A stretch of DNA of 64,000 bases from Pseudomonas putida (lineage in GTDB: Bacteria > Pseudomonadota > Gammaproteobacteria > Pseudomonadales > Pseudomonadaceae): positions 4,790,501 to 4,854,500 of the forward strand of contig NZ_CP109603.1 in NCBI RefSeq assembly GCF_025905425.1, given 5' to 3'. Made by a program: the position numbers and the translations under genes. The notes beneath the pieces were generated by a model, which was not told the DNA's origin, did no database searches, and was given only the letters and a program-made list of their open reading frames with translations. Of this stretch, positions 55,329 to 64,000 are shown in pieces; position 1 is the first letter of the stretch; each line of letters starts with the position of its first letter.

Positions 55329-57779
55329 ATGAGTAACTCGACAAAGCAATCGCTTGAAGACTTCCTGAAAGAGCTGGGTAAGAAACGACAAAACTGGAAG
55401 TACCCGGTGATCGTGGCGTTCGATAGAACCACCGCAAACCATGTATTGAAACAGGAGTTCATTGAACATTATACGGAGGGAGAATTTATCCCCCCTCTGA
55501 CTAGCGAAATTGATCTCGACCCAGGCATCTCCTATCACAAGCTACTGGATTTTTGCCTGGATGAACCCAGGCTATCCTTTGAAAACGCAGACCTCAGCGA
55601 TTCTAGAGCAAAACTGTTGATGCGAACGGTCAGGGGAAAGCAAATTCAGTTGAGCCAAGCATCCGGCAGCACACGCAGACGGGTGTCGAAGTTGGCAGAG
55701 GCGACCCCTATCAATGGTCCAACGCTTGTGTTTGATGTTGAATTAAAAGGAAGTAATGCGCAGATATCTGAGGAAGGCGAGGTCTACTTCAACATTGCCA
55801 CCGGCAAAAACTATACATTCCACGGTGGCGTGACGGAATTTAAAAAGGATAAACTGGGCGAGCACTTCAGCATTTACTTCGCATCACTGAGACCTAGAAA
55901 AATTCAATATACATTGGGCAAGCTTTCCAATTTAGAAAACTCAACCATAAAGCCAGAAAAGTTTGCAATTCGTACCCACGGAGGTCCCGGATCAACGCTT
56001 AGAAATGAAGAGAGTTTTGGTGACGGGGCAGTCGTATTATTTGTAGAAATAGAAGGATTCGATAGTAAAGACGCTGTACCACCTGATGAGAACAGCAAAC
56101 TTACATATCTTTTGCCTGACGACCTAAGTGCGTCGGTGATGATCAATCGAACTCTAGTGATGGACAATTTCATCTTTCCCGCGCTTAAGTCAAGCAATTC
56201 ATTGCTCAAACATATGGAATGGAAACTCATGAGCGCGGCAGCAGCGAAAGATTTCGAATATATGGCTGTGGGTAATGGCTGGGTGGACTCGGTGGTCATG
56301 GCTGCAGGTCCGTGGCGCTTCGTGGCGGCGGCACATAATTATTATGCTCCCACTGACTATAATGCTACTCAACGGTTACGGATAGCATTTAAAGATGACA
56401 AGCTCGTGATTACCTGGGTTGGGAATTTCAATACGCCCGCAGAGATACTTAATGGGAACGACCGAGAGCGAGGAGCACTCCACGTTGAATGGGATGTTCG
56501 TCACGAGTATGCATTTTCCGTTGATAGCTCTGGTGATTCAGATCACATCGTACTCTCTCGGGTGGGAGGCCACGAAAACTCTTCTGTGAGACTGAGCGGC
56601 AACCTTGATCGCTACTGGGATGACTACATAAGTCACATTCTTAAAAAGGAAGCCATGTACGCCGAGGCAGAGAAGTTTCTGGCCAACGTTACAAGTAGTG
56701 CGAATGAGACACTGCGTAGTGTCGGCGCGAATATTGACACCTTCATTTTGTCTTCCCTGCTTTTCCGGAACTCTAAGATCAACCTTGAATACGCACACTG
56801 GCCAAATGATGTAATGGCACTGGGTCAACTGGCTCCTGACCGCAACAAGCTCACCATTACCAGGAGCGACAACACACCAATCGATAACGGTGAAACCAGT
56901 ATACTGTCCGGTACTGCTCTGACCTTCAAGACCACCCCTGCTACTGAAGGCGTAACATGGAGCGTACGTCACATCCCTGATTACGAAGGTGAGAACCCCA
57001 CTGGTACGATCGACCCGGCTACCGGGGCTTACAGCGCGCCCGCTGCCGACAAATTCGAAGGCAGTCATATCAAGGTCATTGTTACCGCTAAAAAAGGCAC
57101 TGCCGTTTCGCATGTCTTGGTAAGCGTATTGCGGACCACCGTCAACGCTTACCCCACGGTCATGACAGTTAACTTAGACTCCTATGGCGATATCATAGGC
57201 GGTGAGATGAATGGCCAAACAGTCAACTGGCAAGTCAAAGGGCTAGGCCGCATTGAAGATAACCCGACGCCCGACCCTCTGGCACAAGCCTCTAAACGGT
57301 ACTATTCCCCCAAAGAAGTTCCAGATTTTGAAGCAAGCATGCCCGCAGTTGATGAGGTCATGCGCCTTGACCAAGTCGTGGTCAGCAACGGGGCTTCCAG
57401 CAAAACCGTCCACATACTCCTGCCTGTTGAAACCCAAGCGGCTTATTGGCTGAAGCCCGTCACGGCCGGCGCCAGCGTAAAGCTCGAGTTCTGGTTCAAG
57501 CCCAGGGGCAAACCGGAACAGCAAGTGGCGGCGGACGATACTTCATGGTATGTACGCATCGGTAACGGCACCATAGAAGACGGTGTATACACGCCACATG
57601 CGTCAAAGCCCGACGAGGACTGCATTGTCATCGTCGCGATAGACGAATCGCAAATGACGATTCAATACGCCAGTATTATTGTGCCCATTCCCTTTATCGA
57701 CGCTGAACAGTTCGTGTCGCTTTACGAATCTGTAGAAGCCAGTGACAAGGCACGTAGGTTGCGCCTAAACCAGAAATGA
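55329..57779 (+). CDS. large orphan protein of unknown function, possible Ig-like C-terminal segment
   Basis: An 816-aa protein I cannot name. Residues ~20-400 have no signal peptide and no membrane helix, with alternating beta-rich segments (PVIVAFDRTTANHVLKQEFI; TYLLPDDLSASVMINRTLVM) faintly like TULIP/P47 lipid-binding proteins; this is a weak guess. Residues ~555-635 look Ig-like: VTWSV, then GTIDPATGAYSAPA and VIVTAKKGTAVSHVLVSV, a pattern of bacterial Ig domains, perhaps repeated towards the end. Composition is clearly AT-richer than its neighbours and it lies alone between hairpins, suggesting acquisition by transfer. ATG at 55329 with GGAG upstream; 55266 is an alternative. Confidence 0.8.
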   Translation: MSNSTKQSLEDFLKELGKKRQNWKYPVIVAFDRTTANHVLKQEFIEHYTEGEFIPPLTSEIDLDPGISYHKLLDFCLDEPRLSFENADLSDSRAKLLMRTVRGKQIQLSQASGSTRRRVSKLAEATPINGPTLVFDVELKGSNAQISEEGEVYFNIATGKNYTFHGGVTEFKKDKLGEHFSIYFASLRPRKIQYTLGKLSNLENSTIKPEKFAIRTHGGPGSTLRNEESFGDGAVVLFVEIEGFDSKDAVPPDENSKLTYLLPDDLSASVMINRTLVMDNFIFPALKSSNSLLKHMEWKLMSAAAAKDFEYMAVGNGWVDSVVMAAGPWRFVAAAHNYYAPTDYNATQRLRIAFKDDKLVITWVGNFNTPAEILNGNDRERGALHVEWDVRHEYAFSVDSSGDSDHIVLSRVGGHENSSVRLSGNLDRYWDDYISHILKKEAMYAEAEKFLANVTSSANETLRSVGANIDTFILSSLLFRNSKINLEYAHWPNDVMALGQLAPDRNKLTITRSDNTPIDNGETSILSGTALTFKTTPATEGVTWSVRHIPDYEGENPTGTIDPATGAYSAPAADKFEGSHIKVIVTAKKGTAVSHVLVSVLRTTVNAYPTVMTVNLDSYGDIIGGEMNGQTVNWQVKGLGRIEDNPTPDPLAQASKRYYSPKEVPDFEASMPAVDEVMRLDQVVVSNGASSKTVHILLPVETQAAYWLKPVTAGASVKLEFWFKPRGKPEQQVAADDTSWYVRIGNGTIEDGVYTPHASKPDEDCIVIVAIDESQMTIQYASIIVPIPFIDAEQFVSLYESVEASDKARRLRLNQK

Positions 57780-57828
57780 CCAGTCGAGCGTATTGACGGC
57801 CCTATTTTGCAATGCCGTCCACACCGAG

Positions 57829-57849
57829 AACCAGGGCCCAGCCCTGGTT
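57829..57849 (+). terminator. hairpin after the orphan ORF
   Basis: AACCAGGGC-CCA-GCCCTGGTT, a perfect 9-bp stem 49 bp after the stop, followed by ATCGCATTTTC. Weak T-run; probable terminator. Confidence 0.5.
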
Positions 57850-58021
57850 ATCGCATTTTCTGGCTACACAGTTGGGCCGCCTTCCTTTACCTCAGCAGCA
57901 TCGGCCGCACGAGAGAACGCTCCACAAGCGCGCAGGAAATACCCGAACAAGTCAGCACAACGCACCAACCTGTGCTGAAATAGCTCGGCGCTTTATTTAG
58001 CTACCTAAGCAAGGATTCTGC

Positions 58022-58909
58022 ATGCACGCCGCAAACCCGCAACGCGGGTACATCCTGGGCCTCAGTGCCTACATCATCTGGGGCCTGTTCCCCCTGTACT
58101 TCAAAGCGATCCAGAGCGTGCCAGCGGTGGAGATCATCGTCCACCGGGTACTCTGGTCGGCCCTGTTCGGATCGCTCCTGCTACTGGTATGGAAGCACCC
58201 CGGCTGGTGGCGCGAACTGCGCGACAACCCGCGCAGGCTGGCTATCCTGGCATTGAGCGGGGCGCTGATCGCCGGTAACTGGCTGACGTACGTATGGTCA
58301 GTAAACAATGGCCGCATGCTCGAAGCCAGCCTGGGCTACTACATCAACCCGTTGATCAACGTGCTGCTGGGCATGCTCATCCTCGGCGAGCGCCTGCGCC
58401 GCCTGCAATGGCTGGCGGTGGCCATGGCAACGGTGGGGGTGGCCCAGCAGGTGTGGCAGGTGGGCAGTCTGCCGTGGGTCTCGCTGGTACTGGCGCTGAG
58501 CTTCGGCTTCTATGGGTTGATCCGCAAACAGGCACCGGTGGCGGCGCTGCCGGGTCTGGTGGTGGAAACCTGGATGTTGGTGCCACTGGCCCTTGGCTGG
58601 CTGTTACTGCACCCCGCCGCGATGAGCGCGCAGGGCGCGTTCTATACCAGCAGCGAAGCGCTGTGGTTGATGGCGGCAGGGCCGGTGACCCTGGTGCCGC
58701 TGGTGTGTTTCAACGCCGCCGCGCGCCATCTGCCGTACACCACGCTGGGCTTCTTGCAGTACCTGGCGCCGACCCTGGTGTTGCTGCAGGCGGTGTTGCT
58801 GTTTGACGAGCATTTGTCGTCGAGCACGCTGGTGGCGTTCATGTTCATCTGGGCGGGTTTGGCGATCTATAGCGTCGATGCCTGGCTGAATTTGCGCAAG
58901 CGGCGCTGA
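58022..58909 (+). CDS. rarD: EamA family transporter RarD
   Basis: A 295-aa drug/metabolite transporter with about ten transmembrane helices. The N terminus QRGYILGLSAYIIWGLFPLY is diagnostic of RarD, and NWLTYVWSVNNGRMLEASLG (~80-100) is a further RarD block. Substrate unknown; RarD was linked to chloramphenicol sensitivity. AAGGA precedes the ATG. A 333-bp gap with REP repeats follows (58910-59242). Confidence 0.93.
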   Translation: MHAANPQRGYILGLSAYIIWGLFPLYFKAIQSVPAVEIIVHRVLWSALFGSLLLLVWKHPGWWRELRDNPRRLAILALSGALIAGNWLTYVWSVNNGRMLEASLGYYINPLINVLLGMLILGERLRRLQWLAVAMATVGVAQQVWQVGSLPWVSLVLALSFGFYGLIRKQAPVAALPGLVVETWMLVPLALGWLLLHPAAMSAQGAFYTSSEALWLMAAGPVTLVPLVCFNAAARHLPYTTLGFLQYLAPTLVLLQAVLLFDEHLSSSTLVAFMFIWAGLAIYSVDAWLNLRKRR

Positions 58910-59141
58910 TCAAATAATGATCAAATCTCTGCAGGGCACGCCTTTCGTGGCCTGCAGAGACATCTCCAGAGGTTATCCACACCCTCGTCCCCGTGCTTTG
59001 TGCACAAGCTGCTGATTATTGGATGTTTTTTGATCAAACCTGGGGAAGCCTTGATGCGCCTGGGCTGGAGAGGTACGCCCCCAGGTTATCCACAGGGCCG
59101 TCCCTGTGAAACAGGGGATAACCCCGGGGCCGCTGCGCGCC

Positions 59142-59214
59142 CCTTTCGCGACACAAGGCCGCTCCCACAAGGGATCACGGTTTTCCTGTGGGAGCGGCCT
59201 TGCGTCGCGAAAGG
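59142..59214. repeat. REP inverted pair
   Basis: CCTTTCGCGACACAAGGCCG (59142-59169) and its inverse (59187-59214, TGTGGGAGCGGCCTTGCGTC) across 17 bp, with a few mismatches (ACAC versus GACGC). Lies between convergent rarD and the gcvR-like gene; a related copy is at 43316. Confidence 0.85.
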
Positions 59215-59242
59215 GCCGCACAGCGGCCCCAGCAATCTAGGA

Positions 59243-59761
59243 TCACTCCTCCGCCCGCAACTCCAACTCCACCATCAAATCATCCGCCAAGCTCTCCAGC
59301 CGCTGCCGCAATTCTTCAAGCGACAACGTCAACGGCAGCGCCAGCAACGCATTGGCATGGAACAACGGCTCGCTGCTCATCGGTGCAGGCCGCACTTCGG
59401 TGGTAAAACGCTCCAGGTTCACTCCAAGTTCGGCCAGCAGCCTGGTGATATCACGCACGATCCCTGGCCGGTCATTGCCCACCAGCTCCATGGCGATCGG
59501 CTTCCAGGTGCACGAAGGCTCGATGCCACTCTCGGCAATCAACACACGAATGTCATACCGCGCCAAGCCCTGCAGCGACGCGACCAGTTCCGCGTAGTTT
59601 TCCGCCGGCACAGCCACCCTCAAGATGCCGGCGAACTGCCCGGCCATGCGTGACATGCGGCTCTCCAGCCAGTTACCGCTGTGGTCGGCGATGCACTGGG
59701 CAATGCGCTCGACCTGGCCGGCCTTGTCAGGGGCAATCACAGTGAGTACAAGATGATCCAC
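59243..59761 (-). CDS. ACT-domain glycine cleavage repressor-like protein (GcvR-like)
   Basis: A 172-aa protein of two ACT domains: LVLTVIAPDKAGQVERIAQC at the N terminus and PIAMELVGNDRPGIVRDITR at ~90, the GcvR arrangement. GcvR binds GcvA and glycine to repress the glycine cleavage operon; here no gcv gene is adjacent, so the target may differ. The start is GTG (59761) with GAGGAAGG about 6-9 bases upstream. Divergent from glcB. Confidence 0.88.
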   Translation of the reverse strand: MDHLVLTVIAPDKAGQVERIAQCIADHSGNWLESRMSRMAGQFAGILRVAVPAENYAELVASLQGLARYDIRVLIAESGIEPSCTWKPIAMELVGNDRPGIVRDITRLLAELGVNLERFTTEVRPAPMSSEPLFHANALLALPLTLSLEELRQRLESLADDLMVELELRAEE

Positions 59762-60213
59762 AAGCCCTTCCTCTGTGTCGAACCGCGCTGGGCGGCAATA
59801 AACCGGGGGATCGACTCAGTATAGGCAAGGCGCGGCAACCTGCCGCAGGGCAATCGACATAACGAATCGTGTACTGTTTCAAGATTTATCTGGAACAATC
59901 CACCTGTTTTTTGCGAACATACCCACTCCCAGCGTGACCATACGCGACCAACGGGTCGCACAACGACGCTTTTAGTCTGATTTTGCCCCGCCTACTGCTT
60001 CATGTAGTATCCCGTGGCGCGGACTACAAAACGTCGTTTGGATGTCTGCCAAGGCGCCTGTGAAAATACGCACACTGCCCGCCAGCCTGTCTGGCAGGCC
60101 GCACCCAGCCGCCCTTGGGTTCATTCACCCAGGGCACGCACTGGTGCCGTGTTTAGAGAAGCGCTACAGGCTTAATACGATGAGCGAAATAGCTGAGCAG
60201 AGTGAGGCAAGCA
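59762..60213. other. 452-bp divergent intergenic region upstream of glcB
   Basis: No gene is supported. It must carry promoters of glcB (plus) and the gcvR-like gene (minus). One inverted pair, TGTAGT-N14-ACTACA (60003-60028), may be a regulator site; TTAATAC (60171-60177) is a -10-like match 37 bp before glcB. Nothing else distinctive seen. Confidence 0.45.
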
Positions 60214-62391
60214 ATGACTGGATACGTTCAAGTCGGTGGCCTTCAGGTCGCCAAGGTCCTGTACGACTTCGTGAACAACGAAGCCATCCCCGGGACCGGC
60301 ATCGTCGCCGAGCAGTTCTGGGCAGGTGCAGAGAAGATCATCAATGACCTCGCTCCAAAGAACAAAGCCCTGCTCGCCAAGCGCGACGAGCTGCAAGCCA
60401 AGATCGACGCCTGGCACCAGGCACGCAAAGGCCAGGCCCATGACGCCGTAGCCTACAAAAGCTTCCTCCAGGAAATCGGCTATCTGCTGCCACAAGCCGA
60501 CGATTTCCAGGCCACCACGCAGAACGTGGACGAAGAAATCGCCCGCATGGCCGGCCCGCAGTTGGTCGTGCCGGTGATGAACGCCCGCTTCGCCCTGAAC
60601 GCCGCCAACGCCCGCTGGGGTTCGCTGTACGACGCGCTGTATGGCACCGATGTCATCAGCGATGAAGGCGGCGCCGAAAAAGGCCAGGGCTACAACAAAG
60701 CGCGTGGCGACAAGGTTATTGCCTTTGCCCGTGCCTTCCTCGACGAAGCCGCGCCACTGGCTGCCGGCTCGCATGTCGATTCCACCGCCTACAGCATCCA
60801 GGACGGCAAGCTGGTCGTCGCCCTCAAGGGCGGCAGCAACAGCGGCCTGCGTGACGACGCACAACTGATCGGCTTCGTCGGCGACGCCGCCGCGCCGACC
60901 GCCGTGCTGCTCAAGCACAACGGCCTGCACTTCGAAATCCAGGTCGATGCCAGCACCCCGGTGGGTAGCACCGATGCCGCCGGCGTCAAAGACATCCTGA
61001 TGGAATCGGCACTGACCACCATCATGGACTGCGAAGACTCGGTCGCGGCCGTAGACGCCGATGACAAGGTCATCGTCTACCGCAATTGGCTGGGCCTGAT
61101 GAAAGGCGACCTGGCCGAAAGCGTGAACAAAGGTGGCAAGACCTTCACCCGTACCATGAACCCAGACCGCGAGTACGCCGTGCCTAACGGTGGCAGCGTC
61201 ACCCTGCACGGGCGTTCGCTGTTGTTCGTGCGCAACGTGGGTCACCTGATGACCAACCCGGCGGTCCTCGATGCCCAGGGCAACGAAATCCCGGAAGGTA
61301 TCCAGGACGGCCTGTTCACCAACCTGATCGCCTTGCACAACCTCAACGGCAACACCAGCCGCAAAAACACCCGCACCGGCAGCGTCTACATCGTCAAGCC
61401 GAAGATGCACGGCCCTGAAGAAGTGGCCTTTGCCGCCGAAATTTTCAGCCAGGTCGAAGACCTGCTGGGCATGCCGCGCAACACCGTCAAGGTCGGCATC
61501 ATGGACGAGGAACGCCGCACCACGGTCAACCTCAAGTCCTGCATCAAGGCAGCCGCCGAGCGCGTTGCGTTCATCAACACCGGCTTCCTCGACCGCACCG
61601 GCGACGAAATCCACACCTCGATGGAAGCCGGCGCCGTGGTGCGCAAAGGCGCCATGAAGAACGAGAAGTGGATCGGCGCTTACGAGAACAACAACGTCGA
61701 CGTGGGCCTGGCCACCGGCCTGCAAGGCCGCGCGCAGATCGGCAAAGGCATGTGGGCCATGCCCGACCTGATGGCGGCCATGCTCGAGCAGAAGATCGCT
61801 CACCCGCTGGCCGGCGCCAACACTGCCTGGGTACCTTCGCCGACTGCCGCGACCCTGCATGCCCTGCACTACCACAAGGTCGATGTGCAGGCACGTCAAC
61901 GCGAGCTGGCTACGCGCACCCCGGCTTCGGTCGACGACATCCTGGCCATCCCGCTGGCCGCCGACACCAACTGGTCGGACGAAGAGATCCGCAACGAGCT
62001 GGACAACAACGCCCAGGGCATCCTTGGCTACGTGGTGCGCTGGATCGATCAGGGCGTGGGTTGCTCGAAAGTGCCAGACATCAACAACGTCGGCCTGATG
62101 GAAGACCGCGCCACCCTGCGCATCTCGGCCCAGTTGCTGGCCAACTGGCTGCGCCATGGCGTGGTCAGCGAGGCGCAGGTGCTGGAAAGCCTGAAGCGCA
62201 TGGCGGTGGTGGTTGATCAGCAGAACGCCAGCGACGCCCTGTACCGCCCGATGGCGCCGAACTTCGACGACAACGTCGCGTTCCAGGCGGCTGTGGAGCT
62301 GGTGATCGAAGGTGGCAAGCAGCCGAACGGTTATACCGAACCGGTACTGCACCGTCGTCGTCGCGAGTTCAAGGCGCGTAACGGGCTGTAA
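60214..62391 (+). CDS. glcB: malate synthase G
   Basis: A 725-aa malate synthase G, full length, condensing glyoxylate and acetyl-CoA to malate in the glyoxylate shunt and glycolate use. Conserved segments: [20 protein letters not shown] near the start, [16 protein letters not shown] (~270), [15 protein letters not shown] (~390) and [22 protein letters not shown] (~425). ATG at 60214 is the family start with GAGG 9 bases upstream; an ATG 12 bp upstream is in frame. Confidence 0.97.
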   Translation: MTGYVQVGGLQVAKVLYDFVNNEAIPGTGIVAEQFWAGAEKIINDLAPKNKALLAKRDELQAKIDAWHQARKGQAHDAVAYKSFLQEIGYLLPQADDFQATTQNVDEEIARMAGPQLVVPVMNARFALNAANARWGSLYDALYGTDVISDEGGAEKGQGYNKARGDKVIAFARAFLDEAAPLAAGSHVDSTAYSIQDGKLVVALKGGSNSGLRDDAQLIGFVGDAAAPTAVLLKHNGLHFEIQVDASTPVGSTDAAGVKDILMESALTTIMDCEDSVAAVDADDKVIVYRNWLGLMKGDLAESVNKGGKTFTRTMNPDREYAVPNGGSVTLHGRSLLFVRNVGHLMTNPAVLDAQGNEIPEGIQDGLFTNLIALHNLNGNTSRKNTRTGSVYIVKPKMHGPEEVAFAAEIFSQVEDLLGMPRNTVKVGIMDEERRTTVNLKSCIKAAAERVAFINTGFLDRTGDEIHTSMEAGAVVRKGAMKNEKWIGAYENNNVDVGLATGLQGRAQIGKGMWAMPDLMAAMLEQKIAHPLAGANTAWVPSPTAATLHALHYHKVDVQARQRELATRTPASVDDILAIPLAADTNWSDEEIRNELDNNAQGILGYVVRWIDQGVGCSKVPDINNVGLMEDRATLRISAQLLANWLRHGVVSEAQVLESLKRMAVVVDQQNASDALYRPMAPNFDDNVAFQAAVELVIEGGKQPNGYTEPVLHRRRREFKARNGL

Positions 62392-62416
62392 AACGCAAGG
62401 GGCCGCTGTGCGGCCC

Positions 62417-62500
62417 ATTCGCGGGCAAGCCCGCTCCCACAGGTACCCCACTGCATTCGAGCTTAGTGGGGTACCTGTGGGAGCGGGCTTGCCCGCGAAT
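62417..62500. repeat. REP inverted pair with 36-bp perfect arms
   Basis: 62417-62452 is an exact inverse of 62465-62500 (core GCGGGCAAGCCCGCTCCC then ACAGGTACCCCACT) across 12 bp. It follows glcB and precedes the convergent response regulator, so it may serve as a shared terminator. Its outer part resembles the tandem-repeat unit at 6034. Confidence 0.92.
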
Positions 62501-62521
62501 GCTATGGCACAAGCAGCCGCC

Positions 62522-62971
62522 CTACTTGAGCCCTAACTCTTTCTTCACCAACCCCAGCAGTTTCTCCAAATCCACAGGTTTGAGCAAAAAATCCACCACC
62601 CCCAAGTGCATCACGTCAACGGCCTCTTTCACATCGGTGTCGCCCGACACCACTATGATCGACAACGCCGCCCACCTCGACTCTCGAATCTGCCGGATCA
62701 GCTCCATTCCATCCTTGGGTTCCATGCGCAGATCAGTAATCATCAGGGCAATTCTGGGCTCCCAGTGCAGTTTCCACAGCGCTTCCAGAGCACCGTCGGC
62801 CGTCATGCAATCGATGCCTCTGCTTTTCAGGTAGTAGCTCAGCGCCTTGCTGTTCACGGCATTGTCATCGACCACCAACACCACCGGTCGGGGCGCAATA
62901 GGCGCACTCACCACAGCCAGTGCCTCGCGTTCGGCGTCACTCAGGAGGTCGTCATGCTCACCCATGGTCAT
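62522..62971 (-). CDS. CheY-like response regulator (receiver domain only)
   Basis: A 149-aa protein: a ~28-residue N-terminal extension, then a receiver domain VVLVVDDNAVNSKALSYYL with the phospho-acceptor Asp in LMITDLRMEPKDGMELI (~80), Thr/Ser in IVVSGDTDV and Lys in FLLKPVDLEKLL. There is no output domain, so it signals by protein contact. The receiver resembles those of HptB-type phosphorelays or RpfG-like proteins; partner unknown. Divergent from the cNMP/CBS gene. Confidence 0.88.
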   Translation of the reverse strand: MTMGEHDDLLSDAEREALAVVSAPIAPRPVVLVVDDNAVNSKALSYYLKSRGIDCMTADGALEALWKLHWEPRIALMITDLRMEPKDGMELIRQIRESRWAALSIIVVSGDTDVKEAVDVMHLGVVDFLLKPVDLEKLLGLVKKELGLK

Positions 62972-63104
62972 CTCGTCAAAAAGTCTTGCTCACGGTAAGG
63001 CCCCACCTTGCGATATTGATCACACGCCACTCATAGACTTACGTCCAATGGGCACCACAGCGCAGCCAGCCGACCATGGGGACCGAGAACAACAAGGCCG
63101 GTAT

Positions 63105-63124
63105 CTATATATAGATATATATAG
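63105..63124. promoter_or_regulatory. alternating TA tract with 10-bp palindrome
   Basis: CTATATATAG (a perfect palindrome) followed by ATATATATAG, 27 bp before the next gene, within GC-rich DNA. Easily melted; may be the -10 region of that gene or a regulator site. Observation only. Confidence 0.4.
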
Positions 63125-63150
63125 TTCGGCGTAGCGATACGGTCAGTTTC

Positions 63151-64000
63151 ATGAGCAAAAAGGACGCCTACAGCCAGGCGGGCAGGACGGCAGTGCTGCA
63201 GAACATACAAGGTACGTTGCAGTTTCTGCAGCGCTTCCCACCGTTCAACCAGATGGAGCACGGCCACCTGGCGTATCTGGTCGAGCAGTGCCAGCTGCGT
63301 TTCTATGCCAGCGGCGAAAGCATCGTCAAACCCGCCGATGGCCCGGTCGAGCACTTCTACATCGTCAAACAGGGGCGAGTCGTCGGCGAGCGCCAGCACC
63401 TGGTCAAACCCGGTGTGGAAACCACCTTCGAGATCACCAGCGGCGAATGTTTCCCCCTGGCCGCCCTGCTGGGCGAGCGCGCCACGCGCACCGAGCACCT
63501 GGCCGGCGAGGACACCTTCTGCCTGCAGCTGAACAAGGCCGCGTTCATCCGCGTGTTCTCCCTGTCGGAAGCCTTCCGCGACTTCGCCCTGCGCGGGGTC
63601 AGCAGCTTGCTCGACCAGGTCAATCAGCAGGTGCGCCAACGCGCCGTGGAAACCCTCGGCACCCAGTATTCGCTCAATACCCCCCTGGGCGAACTGGCCA
63701 TGCGTCACCCGGTGGTCTGCTGCCCCGACATGCCGCTGCGTGATGCTGTGCGGCTGATGCACGAGCAACAGGTTGGCAGCATTGTCGTGGTCGACCCCAC
63801 GCGCTACCCGATCGGCATCTTCACCCTGCGCGACCTGCGCCAGGTGGTGGCGGCCGCCGATGCCGACCTGGGTGCGCCGATCGAGCGGCACATGACCGCC
63901 AAGCCGTTCTACCTCAGCCCGCAAGCCAGCGCCTTCGACGCCGCCATGGCCATGACCGAGCGGCACATCGCCCATGTTTGCCTGGTAGACAACCAGCGCC
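63151..64000 (+). CDS. cyclic-nucleotide-binding and CBS domain protein (3' end outside window)
   Basis: Open frame from ATG 63151 to the window end, 283 codons seen. N-terminal cNMP-binding fold: LQFLQRFPPFNQMEHGHLAY then FYIVKQGRVVGERQHLVKPG (~70-90); two CBS motifs from ~185: MPLRDAVRLMHEQQVGSIVV and IGIFTLRDLRQVVAAADADL. This is the layout of DUF294 nucleotidyltransferase-like proteins, whose putative nucleotidyltransferase part would lie beyond the window. The family is thought to bind adenosyl ligands. No strong ribosome site; no in-frame stop seen in the visible part. Confidence 0.85.
   Translation, partial: MSKKDAYSQAGRTAVLQNIQGTLQFLQRFPPFNQMEHGHLAYLVEQCQLRFYASGESIVKPADGPVEHFYIVKQGRVVGERQHLVKPGVETTFEITSGECFPLAALLGERATRTEHLAGEDTFCLQLNKAAFIRVFSLSEAFRDFALRGVSSLLDQVNQQVRQRAVETLGTQYSLNTPLGELAMRHPVVCCPDMPLRDAVRLMHEQQVGSIVVVDPTRYPIGIFTLRDLRQVVAAADADLGAPIERHMTAKPFYLSPQASAFDAAMAMTERHIAHVCLVDNQR

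Noticed and set aside
60172..62451. 759-codon open frame antisense to malate synthase G
   Set aside because: Exactly mirrors glcB codons (stop-poor complement of GC-rich DNA) and runs through REP arms.

Overview
The window is a chromosome segment from a Pseudomonas, most likely of the P. putida group. The evidence is the macromolecular-synthesis operon rpsU-dnaG-rpoD, the complete pqqFABCDE cluster beside the davBA lysine-catabolism pair, the bioBFHCD operon, GC-rich codon use, and repeated REP palindromes with the core GGGAGCGGGCTTGCCCGCGAA or close variants. Species assignment rests on recognised gene order and was not checked by a search.

Layout. 1-5985: prkA (5' end outside the window), yeaH and spoVR, a stress/starvation trio, then cca. 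6000-6200: a REP inverted pair enclosing three 45-bp tandem repeats. 6214-13371: folK and folB (minus), plsY, tsaD (minus), rpsU-dnaG-rpoD. 13503-17246: a very large SBP-PAS-GGDEF-EAL sensor. 17263-17339: a tRNA with anticodon CAU, probably tRNA-Ile2.

17295-28844: an 11.5-kb integrated element bounded by a 46-bp duplication of the tRNA 3' part. It reads as a P4-type phage satellite rather than a complete prophage. It has a tyrosine integrase next to attR, an AlpA-type regulator, a leader with the P4 immunity-RNA repeat layout, a primase and a DUF927 helicase, an iteron-rich origin candidate and an Ogr/Delta-type zinc-finger activator. It also has a Psu-like protein and a shortened homologue of the P2-family capsid scaffold/protease GpO whose catalytic His is replaced by Asn. 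There are no tail genes, portal, terminase or major capsid gene, so packaging would depend on a P2-like helper. Between the Psu-like gene and attL lie two AT-rich cargo genes of unknown function: a membrane-anchored protein and a protein with a HEPN-type RNxxxH motif. In the circular form this is the psu-int interval that carries anti-phage cargo in P4 relatives. The GpO-like protein and these cargo genes are the most novel parts of the window.

28911-43036: an acyltransferase, an Lrp regulator, davB-davA (lysine to 5-aminovalerate), pqqF, pqqA-E and an S9 peptidase (PQQ synthesis), a Pmp3 protein, an aminotransferase and a divergent LysR. 43357-47142: two paralogous acyl-CoA dehydrogenases, each its own transcription unit. 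47454-52321: a small flagellar-rod-like protein, then bioBFHCD on the minus strand behind a BirA-type operator. 52411-55028: comF-like, modE-like and srkA. 55329-57779: a large AT-rich orphan ORF of unknown function with a possible Ig-like C-terminal segment. 58022-64000: rarD, a gcvR-like ACT protein, glcB (malate synthase G), a response regulator and a cNMP-binding/CBS protein cut by the window end.

All domain and family calls are from reading the translations; no database search was run.
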